From: Enoplolaimus lenunculus
Lineage: Eukaryota; Nematoda; Enoplea; Enoplida; Thoracostomopsidae
Direction: 5' to 3'
Length of the DNA stretch: 64,000 bases
Assembly (NCBI GenBank): GCA_030248215.1
Contig: JASANG010004004.1
Coordinates: 1-64,000 of the forward strand
Shown: positions 32,729-45,400 of the stretch, one piece after another
Numbering within the stretch: the first letter of the stretch is position 1
Layout: the number at the start of each line of letters is the position of its first letter
Notes under the pieces: generated by a model
What the model was told of the DNA's origin: nothing
What the model saw: the letters and a program-made list of their open reading frames with translations, nothing else
Database searches by the model: none
Position numbers and translations under genes: made by a program

Positions 32729-35700
32729 AATCCTACAAAATTCATGATGTTTACAAATTTTCAGCGATCGTTGTTTTAAAAAGTTTGATAAAGCGGCACT
32801 TGTTTGAACATGGCATTTGTGTAGTGAGAAAAAAAGTGTCATTTTCAAAGGTGCTTCTCCGAAGGTTAGCCGGTTTCCCTCTAAGAGAGAGTGAGACCTT
32901 GTTCATTAATGCTGCATTTCCTCTGCTATCGCCAGGATGCTCTCCAGTTTAGTATTTTCCAAAAATAACACCACAAAAATGAAACATTATTAGATATTAA
33001 GCTTCGTCCACCCGTTCGTGGGGCTTGTTCTCCATTTGATAGTTAGAGAAGCACCTAACTACTTGACAACGGAACATCATGATTGAACCATCTAGAGTTT
33101 ATGTAATTACTCTCTTAAACTCGTTTTGAATTTTCTTAAATTTTCGATTTTTAAGTCAGCAAAGTACTCTGCTGAATTGCTTACCCTACATCGACATATT
33201 CTTCATTTCTCTGTTTTCTTACTTTTTAGTGGAGTTGCTCCGAGGCTGTAATTTTTGCCGGAATGGTATTAAACGGGGTTATTAAATATTCTGTAAGAAG
33301 TTGCTTTGTCAAATAACTGTTTATTGCTAGACAAACGTGTTTTTCTTGAAAAATGAACACAAGTACGTATATACATATACTAGAGTTGCCCCAGGGCCGG
33401 GACTGAGACCTTGGCCCTAGCACCGAGGCCGTGACAAATTGCAACACTGGTCATTGGATATTCAAAAGGAATGTTTATATCAATTTTGCGTTGTCAAAAT
33501 AGCCACTATTGTAAGGCAAACATATTTTCATTAAAAATGAAACAATGAGTCGAACCAAAGTTTTCTATTCAATATATTGTGACGTAAAAATGAATACTAA
33601 CACAGGTTGTATAAAGGTTTTGTGTGATCGAAACACCACATTCATATTCAATTTGTCGACACATATCGAGTTGTGTATTTTTGACATAAAATCTGGGCTC
33701 AGATTGTCTCGGCAAATCAATGGGAAACTCTAGAATGTTTATACATGCTTTATAAAGTTTTTGAATGACTGAAAAACCATATTTTTCTTCAGCTCTTCAA
33801 CACGCATCATGTCTAGTGAAGATCGCACTAAAACTTTGGCTCAATTGGCTCCGGTAAACCAAGCGTTGGTTCCGGCTCCGGGGAAATATTCTACTTTTAA
33901 CCACTGTCCACTGGTGATTTTTTTATTGTATATATAAAAATGACAATTACGTAATGCTTACTGGGTCAAGTTTTATTGTATCCGCATGAACTGTTAATGC
34001 ATTATGGTATTGTATGTGTCTATTAACTCGTAGAGGTTGTCGTAATGACAAAGTGTGCTCTAGGGCATTCGCGCATGTAGATATCGCAATGAAGTTTAGT
34101 AAAAACAACATAATCGTCATAGGTATATATATTAAAATTTTTGCAGGAACAGGAACCGGAATTTGGTACAATTTTCATAACCGAACAACTGCTGGGCTTT
34201 TCAGAAAACTTGCCATAAACTGGCTTAAGTGAATTTTGAGCTATTTCGTTGTCAAGTTGTGCGAAAACACATCGGAAACAGTTTATTAACAAAACCGAAC
34301 TAATTACAAAAGCACTCATTTCAAAATGGAAATTTTTTCAGTAACAATTTTTACTAACAAAATTGAACTAGGTACAAAAACATTAATTTTGACATAAAAA
34401 TTTTTCAAAGACAAAGTTTCCAATATTTAAATGATTGTGTAAATAATTCGCCACAAAACCGTACAATTCCGGTTCCTGCATCTTTGAATGGTTCTAACAC
34501 GAACAAAGTTTTACCGGAACAAGAACAGGAATTGAACTTCTTTGCAGGAACCGGAATTTGAAATAATTATCGAATTAATGCTGGAGAGGGTGCATCCAGA
34601 TTTCCGGTTCCGTTGGTAGGCGAAAATTAGTATTTAACTAAAAATGGCGATAAAAATAAAATAGATTTCTTTAGTATAGTATATATTATATATATATAAT
34701 ATCGAAATGCAAGGTTCTCTACTGGAGGTAATGGTAACAATCTAAAATTCCGATCAGCGACGTTAGGAGGGTCCGATGGTTTTGTAGGAAAAATGCATTT
34801 ACTAGAATCATCCGGGTGAAAATCCCTACGAAGTTGTATTCAGTGGTTAAAATGTAAATTGCTTTAAAATAGTTTTGGTATTCTGACAATTGTCCAATTG
34901 TTTGAGAACATGTCGGTTAGAAGGGGAGGAATTCAACAGAGAAAAAGATTCTACCATAGGGAAAACATACGTGGGAAGAATATATCGTGAGCGGGGAAAA
35001 ATTAAACTAGTCTAATTTAGTCTAATTTGTCCCATATACGCATGTATACATAAAATGTCAAGCAAAAATTGATTATAATTCAGTAAATATATACTGTTGT
35101 GCACCTCAAATACTTCAATCAATGCACAAGTTTAGGTGCTATATTTAGTTTTAGTTGCCTCGGCGCGAGGATTATGCTGGGTATCACGCCTAGTACATTT
35201 TTAAAACTTTCGAGGTCATACAGATTTTTGCTTTGCCAAGGGCTGCTATATTGCATGCGAGCAAGTTTGATGCGAGTCATTGTGTTGTTTATGTGCATAT
35301 TTTATACGTCCTCAATTTGCTGTCGCAGATCTCATATGTTGCAGTGATTAGCATTTCGTATGTTTTTGCGGTAGTAGAATTCATTCTGTGCGTTTCGATG
35401 TGGGAATTAAGTATATGTCAAGTATCAGACAAACTTTTATTTAATGACTAATGTCACCGTTTCAATTTAATTTGCGGTATTTGTGTCAAACGTTAGTATT
35501 TTTAACTACCCACTTCCCCGATATTGGAGTTTAAGAGAAAAGGTTGAAACTGAGTCATTTGTTTCAAACCGAGAGGAGTAAAAAATTTTCATCGGCAATA
35601 AATTTTAATGCTCACAAATCTGCAAAATTCATAGGCTTTCATACGCTCGAAAAACGTACGTCAAGTATCAAAGACCCGGCGTGTTGGAGTTTCAAGAGGA

Positions 35701-36860
35701 AAAGACAGGTTAACGGCTATACGCAAGCGTTTTGTGTTTTCACCCGTTTATTATATGGTGTTGAAAACATGTTTTAGACTCAACGTTCAGTTGCATTCAC
35801 CACGGGATCTATATATTGTTCGCAAACCTGCCGAAATTTCTGGTTATCCAAGTGTCCAGGGCCGTAGCCAGAAATTTTTTCCGGATACAGTCCAATATTC
35901 GTAGTTGTGCTTAGGAAAATTTAGGGGGCTCTGAAAAAATTCTGGGAGATGTATACTATTTTCGACTGCAGGAACGGCACCACAGGTGCCTTAAAGCTAT
36001 TACAATTTTTCAAAACTCAAGTTCATAACATTAGGACACTAAACAGAACATCATGATTAGTTGCATGCGCATTATTTGCTTTACAAACTTCCTGAAGAAA
36101 GACCGAAAAAACAAGCAGATTTTTTGGATTAAATTTTATAATATATATTATTATGGTTTCGGGCTGGTCAAGCAAACAAAACGCGGGGCAAAATTATGAA
36201 GTTAACCCATTAGCCCTAACCCATTAGCCCCTAACATTTACAAAACTGTGCTTGAACTTGTAGTGGACCAGAGTTTATCCGGATACCAAAAAATACCGGG
36301 CCGGATAGTTCAAAGAACATTTGGTCAAAAATAATAGTATAATGTAGTGATGTGTTACTTTACGACAATAAATATGCGGTTATGTAAAATACCGGAGCCG
36401 GATGTCGATTTTTGCTGCAGCCGGATATTCGGGAGAACCCAAAAATATATGTTACGAAATGCCAGATGTGAAAGTTTCGAGATTATGAAGTGACTAAATT
36501 TTGTGGTTCGGTTTCCGTTGTGAAAAAGCCGAATCCAAAAACCGAATCCAACAATGTTCGGCAATATGTTTTTTCAGTTTTAAACAATAAAAATTTTTTA
36601 AATAACGTTATATTATTAAAAAATTTTGTTTCATGCCAGAAATCTCGTAACTAAGGTCGGGCACGAAATATGTTAACGTTTAAAACTTTTCCGGCTGGCA
36701 TTGTGTTTATATTCTGAAACAAATTATAGATATAACTGAAATTTGCAACATGTAAGATTCGACTCGGAAAATTAGCAATGGATACGGATTCGGCAAATTA
36801 GCAATGGATTCGGATGCGGTCAAGTCGTGAATTCGGTGTCATGAATTTTTCACGCGCGAG
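32729..36860. other. intergenic, no confident gene
   Basis: Open frames are short and without domains. GGAACCGGAATT-rich scraps at 33.84-33.89 and 34.14-34.62 kb are remnants of the CCGGTTCC-type hAT family. A GGGCCGTAGCCAGAAATTTT transposon-like motif lies at 35.86 kb. ATCCGG-rich scraps lie at 36.27-36.43 kb. Confidence 0.45.
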
Positions 36861-36871
36861 ACACTTCTGGC

Positions 36872-37372
36872 CAGGGTGCGACCGGATATCCGGCTTCGGT
36901 TTACTATCCGGCAAAAAACCCGCATCCGGTTCTGGTATCCGATATAAACTTACCGGATTTCGGTGATGATTTCGTAAATCTCAAATTGTTGCAAATTATG
37001 TGAGATGTTATGTTTTCATGCCCATTACATCTAAGTATACAGTAGTCCAACATAACACAAGGTATTCGAGCATACTTTGATTGTCCGAACATGGTTTGGT
37101 TAGTAACGTGGCGATTAGGGTGGGAATTTGCAAGATATACGTACAGTATTTAGTTGTGATATTTCGGTGAGTTTTCTTTATATAAACGCAATATTCCGTT
37201 TACTAAAGATAAATTAACATTTACTGACGCATTAACGTGCTAAAAATTGATTGATTTAAAAACACACTATCCGTGATTTAAAAAACACACTACCCGGTTA
37301 ACATCCGGTTCCCGTTCAGGGAAAAAAAATCACTATCCGGTATCCGGTTTTTCGCGATCCGGTCGCACCCTG
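36872..37372. mobile_element. hAT-type MITE, ATCCGG family, 501 bp
   Basis: It starts CAGGGTGCGACCGGAT and ends ATCCGGTCGCACCCTG, a perfect inverted repeat of 16 bp. The flanks CTTCTGGC (36864-36871) and CTTCTGGT (37373-37380) match at 7 of 8 positions. Both ends carry repeated TATCCGG motifs. No coding capacity is present. Confidence 0.92.
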
Positions 37373-37389
37373 CTTCTGGTATTTATATG

Positions 37390-40300
37390 CAATATCCGTT
37401 TTGTTTTTGTGCCATTTTGCGAGTTTCCATTCTTTGAGTAACAATTTCGGCTGGGCGACGCTCCACCGCTAATTCCAAGTATCCGAGTACGTGTAATACG
37501 AAATAGTTATTCGTCGTGGCTTTGCTACAGGTCTCCCGCGGTTTTTCTTTAACTACGGACGTAATAACTTAACTGTTTGGGTTGAATATTAAATAAAATC
37601 TATCATTCTGCGAGGAACGAAAGTGTTAAAGTGTTTGTTATGTAATACCTTAAAACTGAAAACTTTAAGGCCAAAAACGCGAAGACACTCTTTGATTGCT
37701 TTGTCTGGACAGCTGAAAGAATTAACACACAGACGTCGCATTTCGAGTTTGACCTCCTGAGCACAATAGTAAGTATTTAATCTGAAGTGTTATTTTTGGT
37801 ATTTGGAACGTATGTACATCTGTATTCTCTGGTTTTGTACTATCAAAATCCAAGGGCGTACCGTGAGAGGGGGTCGGGGGTGGAGATGATCCGGGGCCGG
37901 TACTACCCGGGGATAAGCTACAACATATAAAGGTAATAATCAACGTGAGCGGTAAAAAGGTTGCGACTCAGATTTCTGTACCGATTTCGATTAATGATTC
38001 TTCGATCACTCTGTTTCACTGGCAGTGCCTAAAATATTTCATATACAAAACACGCCCACAAAGACTTCTATACCAGAGGTAATACGATAGCGTATAGTTT
38101 CCGTTCGCTTCGTTCGCGATATTTTCTTCCGGAGCCAACTAGAGGAGCGTAGCCAACCTCATATATCCCACCAAAAAATTTAGTTCCGTCACTGCTAAAG
38201 GGTTCTAAGTTTGGTTTTAGGTGGAAACTAGAGCTGTACCGGGCCCGTGCCGGGCCGAAATAGTAGACAATTTGTGAAATTTTATAATGTTTCACACTCG
38301 TATCCATTGTTGTCTGTAAAAATTAATTCAAACCATGATTGGTAATATCAGCTCTATGATTTCGAAAACAGCATCTTAGGTCACGCTGACACTTCAAGCG
38401 ATTTATCTCGCTTTCTATACGTGTGAATATGTAGTTATCGAGCGTTTTTATGACATGGGTTTTTGTTATAGCAAGCAGTAATCTTAGCCCTGGCAAAAAT
38501 CCTGGCTCCGGGACAGATCTAGTGAAAACCCAAGGAACGGTCCTTGCAGGATGCGGCCAATCAATCCAAACTTCTCGGTACGCCACTGCCAAATTATACA
38601 TTAAACAGATATATAATTATATTCAATGGTATGTGCTTGTTTGTATGTACTGCAGAAGCGTTTGTATATATTGATCGATTAATGCTTTTGATTTTAGGGT
38701 CTACATTTAGATAAAGGTGTTGCATTTTGTACAATTTTTCCTGTGTGCGATACCGCAACTGCTGTTCTGCTATAGCCTCTGTCTCAAGAGTTCACTCATA
38801 CTCTGATATATACCTATGTTGTTTTATGAACCTAAATTTAATTTGAAATTTCAGTCAATTACATCTTGATGTATATGCGTATGCCAAACCAAACTGCTCG
38901 CGGTCTTAAGCGCTATTGACTGAAGCGCCGGAATGGTAGAATGGTCAACGACATACGTATATGTAAAAGTTGGCTAATTAGTAATTACGATGTATCAACG
39001 TTTTGTATTGCATGTTTATAAACTTATACGGTCTTTTCAGTTCTCTTCCTAACCGCCTGTGTTTCCCCTGCAATGGTCGGACTTCAATATTTCTTGCATA
39101 TTTATGGAATTTTCAAAAATTCAAAAAGTGAAATAACAGGTGAGGTCATGAGATTTTCAGATCTGTAAAGATTTCTGAAATTTGACCGTTTTGGGCAAAC
39201 GCTGGCAGTTAGGGGATAACGAAGAAAACACAACTTTCATCTATTTTGCCGATAAAATGATTTTGTGCTGCGTTTTGGTTATTATTCTTAATATAATACA
39301 TGCTCTGTGACTTGTTTTTGCATAGAATCTGGTATACCAAAACCAAGGTCATTAAGAAACAAAAGTGTTGCTTGGCTTGGCGCTTTCTGTTCGAAAATTA
39401 GTCCTGGCTATCGTCCATGAACTCTGTTTTTCGCCGGTGTGCTTCTAATGTTTAACTACGTAAAATAGATTTCGCGTCCAAAAGGTTTGTCCATGCAATT
39501 TATCTGGCACTATACGTGCATATTTTGATAAAAATTAATTTGTATTCGCACTTATTTAGTGACAACTTGCTAGGCGCAGACGAAATCTTGACTCTAGTTA
39601 CAATTCAACGAAACAAGTACCGACTTGTTGCAAGATGCATCGCAATCGGAGTTTAAATGTTGATTTTTGTTTCAGTTGTTATATTTCTTTTATAAAAACT
39701 TTATTTCTGATTGGACATGGGGCAGTAAAGGTGCCGATCCTCTTATGTAGACCAACAAATCAGTTAGCTTGATCACTATTTTGTTTCACAACGAAATATC
39801 ACGCATTAGTCAGTACACTTCTGTGTTATTTTAATTTGATATTGTCGTGAAGTATCTAGATTCGATTGTATCGATTTCGGTATAAATTTGTTGTTCCGGT
39901 TCCGACATAATCTAATACCGCTTTGAACCCAGTGCTTGTCGTACTTTAAAATGTGTTCTTGCAAGAAGTTTAAAATTAATTGCTCACATTTCAATGTCCA
40001 TGCCTCACAGTTTAATACTTCAACGACAGAATATCCCACACCCAACAACAACGCAGCTTGGTGTCGGTTTTTGCCGGATCCATAACATGATATCCGGTCT
40101 GACCTCGGTGTCTTGTGAGATGTATTGTTAGGCTTGTTGTCGTGTCTGTATTTATTTTGTGTCGCATTTAAGGAAAATGCTTTTTAATAAACGGACGTGA
40201 TGTTTAAATGTGTTTCAAGAACAAATCAGGGTCGTAACAGGATGTATGCCTACTCTTTTCAGTCCAACTACAAATCGTGGCGGTCCTAAATATACCGGAT

Positions 40301-40730
40301 CAAGATCAAGATCACGTTGCTTGGCATTGCGTTTCTTTTACCGTTTTCACAAATGTAGGTCTCATGTTTAGTTAGGGTGCATTCTATACGCAACATTTGT
40401 CATAGCGTGTACCAAGGTGCAATGAGAAGTGGGAAATGCTGGCCTTTATGTCGGCTACGAAGTTTGTCGGAAATTGGCAGTATTGTCAAAATCATGTTTA
40501 ATTACTAATTTTCGCGAATATCGTCAGGTAAATGCGCGCATAGTTGTAAAAAATTGTCAACCCACTCCTTAGGATCAGTGTCAGCAAATGATGTTAACAA
40601 GGGCCTGATGACAACACCCACTCTGTACTTAGATAACCGGTTTTGTTCTGACCATGTTCCAAGGGAGTAGGGACCAAGCAGAGTTGCAACGTGGATGAAT
40701 GGCTAAGTTCGTATTTGCAATTCTCACGTT
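37390..40730. other. intergenic, no confident gene
   Basis: Nothing beyond short frames and isolated CCGG-rich scraps (38.23 and 39.89-40.1 kb) related to the hAT families. Confidence 0.45.
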
Positions 40731-41169
40731 TATGCGGCGTTCACGTTATAACTGGGTCAGCTTGGAACACGTTTTGCCCAAGTTGATTCGACGTCAACAT
40801 AAAATTTTGTGATCCGAATAGCGGTTATGTAGACAAAATGTGAATGTCATATGACATTGGCTTACAAATCACTGATGTCAAGCGATCATCGTATACATGG
40901 GCCATATGACCGGCCAATGTATAGCACAGGGGCTTCCAGTTTTCCACGGTGGAAAACTTATAACCAGGAGTGCAGCGCAGCCACTCCTGTATGACGGCTA
41001 AATTTTCCGCTGATTTGGTAGGAAAATTTAAAAAATTTAATGCCTAGATTTTACTCTGGGTTGGTAGGGAAATCTGAAGCATAGGATTTGGTTGGAAAAC
41101 GGGAAAAGTGGAATATTCTAATGCCTAGATTTTCCCCTGGGTTGGTAGGGAAAATCTGAAGCATAGGTT

Positions 41170-42480
41170 TTGGTTGGAAAACGGGAAAAGTGGAAAATTC
41201 TAATGAATAGATTTTTCCCCTGGGCTGGTAGGGAAAATCAGAAGCGTAGGTTTTGGTTGGAAAACGGGAAAAGTGGAGAATTGAAATGCTTAGATATTTT
41301 CTTGGTTAGTAAGAAATATCTGAAGCAAAGTTTTTGGTTGAAAAGCGGGAAAAGTGGAAAATTCAAGGGTAGGGCATAAGTTTTGGTTGGAAAACGGGAA
41401 AAGTGGAAAATTCTAATGCCTAGGATTTTATTCTGGGTTGGTAGGGAAAATCTGAAGCACAGGTTTTGGTTGGAAAACGGGAAAAGTGGAAAATTGAAAT
41501 GCCTAGATACTTTCTTGGTTAGTAAGAAAAATCTAAAGCGATGGTTGGAAAACGGGAAAAGTGGAAAATTCTAATGCCTAGATTTTCCCCTGGGTTGGTA
41601 AGGAAAATCTGAAGCATAAGTTTTGGTTGGAAAACGGGAAAAGTGGAAAATTCCAATGCCTAGATTTTTACCCTGGGTTGGTAGGGAAAATTTGAAGCAT
41701 AGGTTTTGGTTGGAAAACGGGAAAAGTGGAGAATTGAAATGCCTAGATATTTTCTTGGTTAGTAAGAAATATCTGAAGCAAAGGTTTTGGTTGAAAAGCG
41801 GGAAAAGTGGAAAATTCAAGGGTAGGGCATAAGTTTTGGTTGGAAAACGGGAAAAGTGGAAAATTCTAATGCCTAGGATTTTATTCTGGGTTGGTAGGGA
41901 AAATCTGAAGCACAGGTTTTGGTTGGAAAACGGGAAAAGTGGAAAATTGAAATGCCTAGATACTTTCTTGGTTAGTAAGAAAAATCTAAAGCGATGGTTG
42001 GAAAACGGGAAAAGTGGAAAATTGAAGCGTAGGGCATAGATTTTGGTTGGAAAACGGGAAAAGTGGAAAATTCTAATGCCTAGATTTTCCCCTGGGTTGG
42101 TAAGGAAAATCTGAAGCATAAGTTTTGGTTGGAAAACGGGAAAAGTGGAAAATTCCAATGCCTAGATTTTTACCCTGGGTTGGTAGGGAAAATTTGAAGC
42201 ATAGGTTTTGATTGGAAAACAGGAAAAGTGGAAAATTGAAATGCCTAGATACTTTCTTGGTTAGTAAGAAAAATCTAAAGCGATGGTTGGAAAACGGGAA
42301 AAGTGGAAAATTGAAGCGTAGGGCATAGATTTTGGTTGGAAAACGGGAAAAGTGGAAAATTCTAATGCCTAGATTTTCCCCTGGGTTGGTAAGGAAAATC
42401 TGAAGCATAAGTTTTGGTTGGAAAACGGGAAAAGTGGAAAATTCCAATGCCTAGATTTTTATCCTGGGTTGGTAGGGAAA
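41170..42480 (+). repeat. higher-order repeat within the satellite
   Basis: A block of several 83-bp variants recurs with a 453-bp offset (41170 matches 41623, and 41383 matches 41836) and is again partly repeated around 42.07-42.45 kb. Order and point differences of the variants are preserved, which indicates recent block duplication. Confidence 0.85.
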
Positions 42481-45400
42481 ACGTGAAGCAAAGGTTTCTG
42501 TTGGAAAACTGGAAAACTGGAAAATTCAAGCGTAAGGCATAGGTTTTGGTTGGAAAACGGGAAAAGTGGAAAATTTTAATGCTTAGATTTACCCTGGCTT
42601 GGTAGGGAAAATGTGAAGTGTAGATTTTGGTTGGAAAACGGGAAAAGTGGAAAATTTACAGGCCTACATTTACCTTAGGTTGGTACGGAAAATATGAAGC
42701 ATAGGTTTTGGTTGGAAAATGGGAAAAGTGGAAAATTTAAAGGCCTAGATTTACCTTAGGTTGGTAGGGAAAATCTGAAGCATAGGTTTTGGTTGGAAAA
42801 CGGGAAAAGTGGAAAATTTAAAGGCCTAGATTTACCTTAGGTTGGTAGGGAAAATCTGAAGCATAGGTTTTGGTTGGAAAACGGGAAAAGTGGAAAATTT
42901 AAAGGCCTAGATTTACCTTAGGTTGGTAGGGAAAATCTGAAGCATAGGTTTTGGTTGGAAAACGGGAAAAGTGGAAAATTTAAAGGCCTAGATTTACCTT
43001 CGGTTGGTAGGGAAAATCTGAAGCATAGGTTTTGGTTGGAAAACGGGAAAAGTGGAAAATTGTAATGCTTAGATATTTTCTTGGTTAGCAAGAAATATTT
43101 GAAGTAAAGGTTTTGTTTCGAAAAGTGGAAAATCCAAGCGTAGGTCATAGGTTTTGGTTGGAAAACGGGAAAAGTAGAAAATTTTAATGCCTAGATTTTT
43201 CCTGGGTTGGTAGGGAAAATCAGAAGCATAGGTTTTGGTTGGAAAACGGGAAAAGTGGAAAATTGAAATGCCTAGATACTTTCTGGGTTAGTAAGAAATA
43301 TCTGAAGCAAAGGTTTTGGTTGGAAAACGGGAAAAGTGGAAAATTAAGAGGAAAAGCGTAGGGCATAGGTTTTGGTTGGAAAACGGGAAAAGTGGAAAAT
43401 TTAATGCCTAGATTTTACCTGGGTTGGTAAGGAAAATCTGAAGCATAGGTTTTGGTTGGAAAACGGGAAAAGTGGAAAATTCAATGCCTAGATTTTTACC
43501 CTGGGTTGGTAGGGAAAATCTGAAGCATAAGTTTTGGTTGGAAAACGGGTAAAGTGGAAAATTGAAATGCCTCGATATTTTCTTGGTTAGTAAGAAGTAT
43601 CTGCAGCAAAGGTTTAGGTTGGAAAACGGGAAAAATGGAAAATTCAAGCGTAGGGCAAAGGTTTTGGTTGAAAACGGGAAAAGTGGAAAATTTTATATGC
43701 CTAGATTTTACCCTGGGTTGGTAGGGAAAATCTGAAGCATAGGTTTTGGTTTGAAAACGGGAAAAGTGGAAAATTGAAATGCCTAGTACTTTCTTGGTAT
43801 AAAAAATCTAAAGCGATGGTTGGAGAAAAACGGGAAAAGTGGAAAATTCAAGCGTAGGGCATAGGTTTTGGTTGGAAAACGGGAAAAGTGGAAAATTCTA
43901 ATGCCTAGATTTTTCCCCTGGGTTGGTAGGGAAAATCTGAAGCATAGGTTTTGGTTGGAAAACGGGAAAAGTGGAAAATTCTAATGCCTAGATTTTTACC
44001 CTGGGTTGGTAGGGAAAATTTGAAGCATAGGTTTTGGGATTGGAAAACAGGAAAAAGTGGAAAATTGAAATGCCTAGGGATACTTTTCTGGGTTCGTAAG
44101 AGACAATCTAAAGAGATGGTTGGAAAACGGGAAAAGTGGAAAATTCAAGCGTAGCGGCATAGATTTTGGTTGAAAAACGGGAAAAGTGGAAAATTGAAAT
44201 GCCTAGATTTTACCCTAGGTTGGTAGGAAAAATCTGAAGTATAGATTTTGGTTGGAAAACGGGAAAAGTGGAAAATTCCAATGCCTAGATTTTTATCCTG
44301 GGTTGGTAGGGAAAACTTGAAGCAAAGGTTTCGGTTGGAAAACGGGAAAAGTGGAAAATTCATGCGTAAGGCATAGGTTTTGGTTGGAAAACGGGACAAG
44401 TGGAAAATTTTAATGCTTAGATTTACCCTGGCTTGGTAGGGAAATCTGAAGCGTATAGATTTTGGTTGGAAAACGGGAAAAGTGGAAAATTTAAAGGCTT
44501 AGATTTACCTTAGGTTGGTAGGGAAAATATGAAGCATAGGTTTTGGTTGGAAAATGGGAAAAGTGGAAAATTCTAATGCCTAGATTTTTACCCTGGGTTG
44601 GTAGAGAAAATCTAAAGCATAGGTTTTGGTTGGAAAAACGGGAAAAGTGGAAAATTTAAAGGCCTAGATTTACCCTAGGTTGGTAGGGAAAATCTGAAGC
44701 ATAGGTTTTGGTTGGAAAACGGAAAAAGTGGAAAATTCTAAATGCCTAGATTTTTACCCTGGGTTGGTAGGGAAAAATCTGAAGCATAGGTTTTGGTTGG
44801 AAAACGGGAAAAGTGGAAAATCTAAATGCCTAGATTTTCCCCCTGGTTGGTAGGGAAAATCTGAAAAGGAAACGAAAGGAAAGGCATAGGTTTTGGTTGG
44901 AAAACGGGAAAAAAAAGGAGAGGAAAAGTGGAAAATTGTAATGCCTAGATATTTTCCCCTGGTTAGTAAGAAAAATCTGAAGCAAAGGTTTTGGTTGGAA
45001 AACGGGAAAAAGTGGAAAATTCTAATGCCTAGACTTTTACCCTGGGTTGGTAGGGAAAATATGAAGCATAGGTTTTGGTTGGAAAACGGGAAAAGTGGAA
45101 AATTGTAATGCCTAGATATTTCCTTGGTTAGTAAGAAAAATCTAAAGCGAAGGTTTGGTTGGAAAACGGGAAAAGTGGAAAATTCAAGCGTAGGGCATAG
45201 GTTTTGGTTGGAAAACGGGAAAAGTGGAAAATTTTTTAAAGCCTAGATTTTACCCTGGGTTGGTAGGGAAAAATTGAAGCATCAGTTTTGGTTGGAAAAC
45301 AGGAAAATTGAAAAATTCTAATGCCTAGATTTTTACCTTGAGGTGGTAGGGAAAATCTGAAGCTTAGGTTTTGGTTGGAAAACGGGAAAAGTGGAAAATT

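Noticed and set aside
38930-38960. A-box-like GCCGGAATGGTAGAATGG
   Set aside because: No B-box at the expected distance and no cloverleaf.
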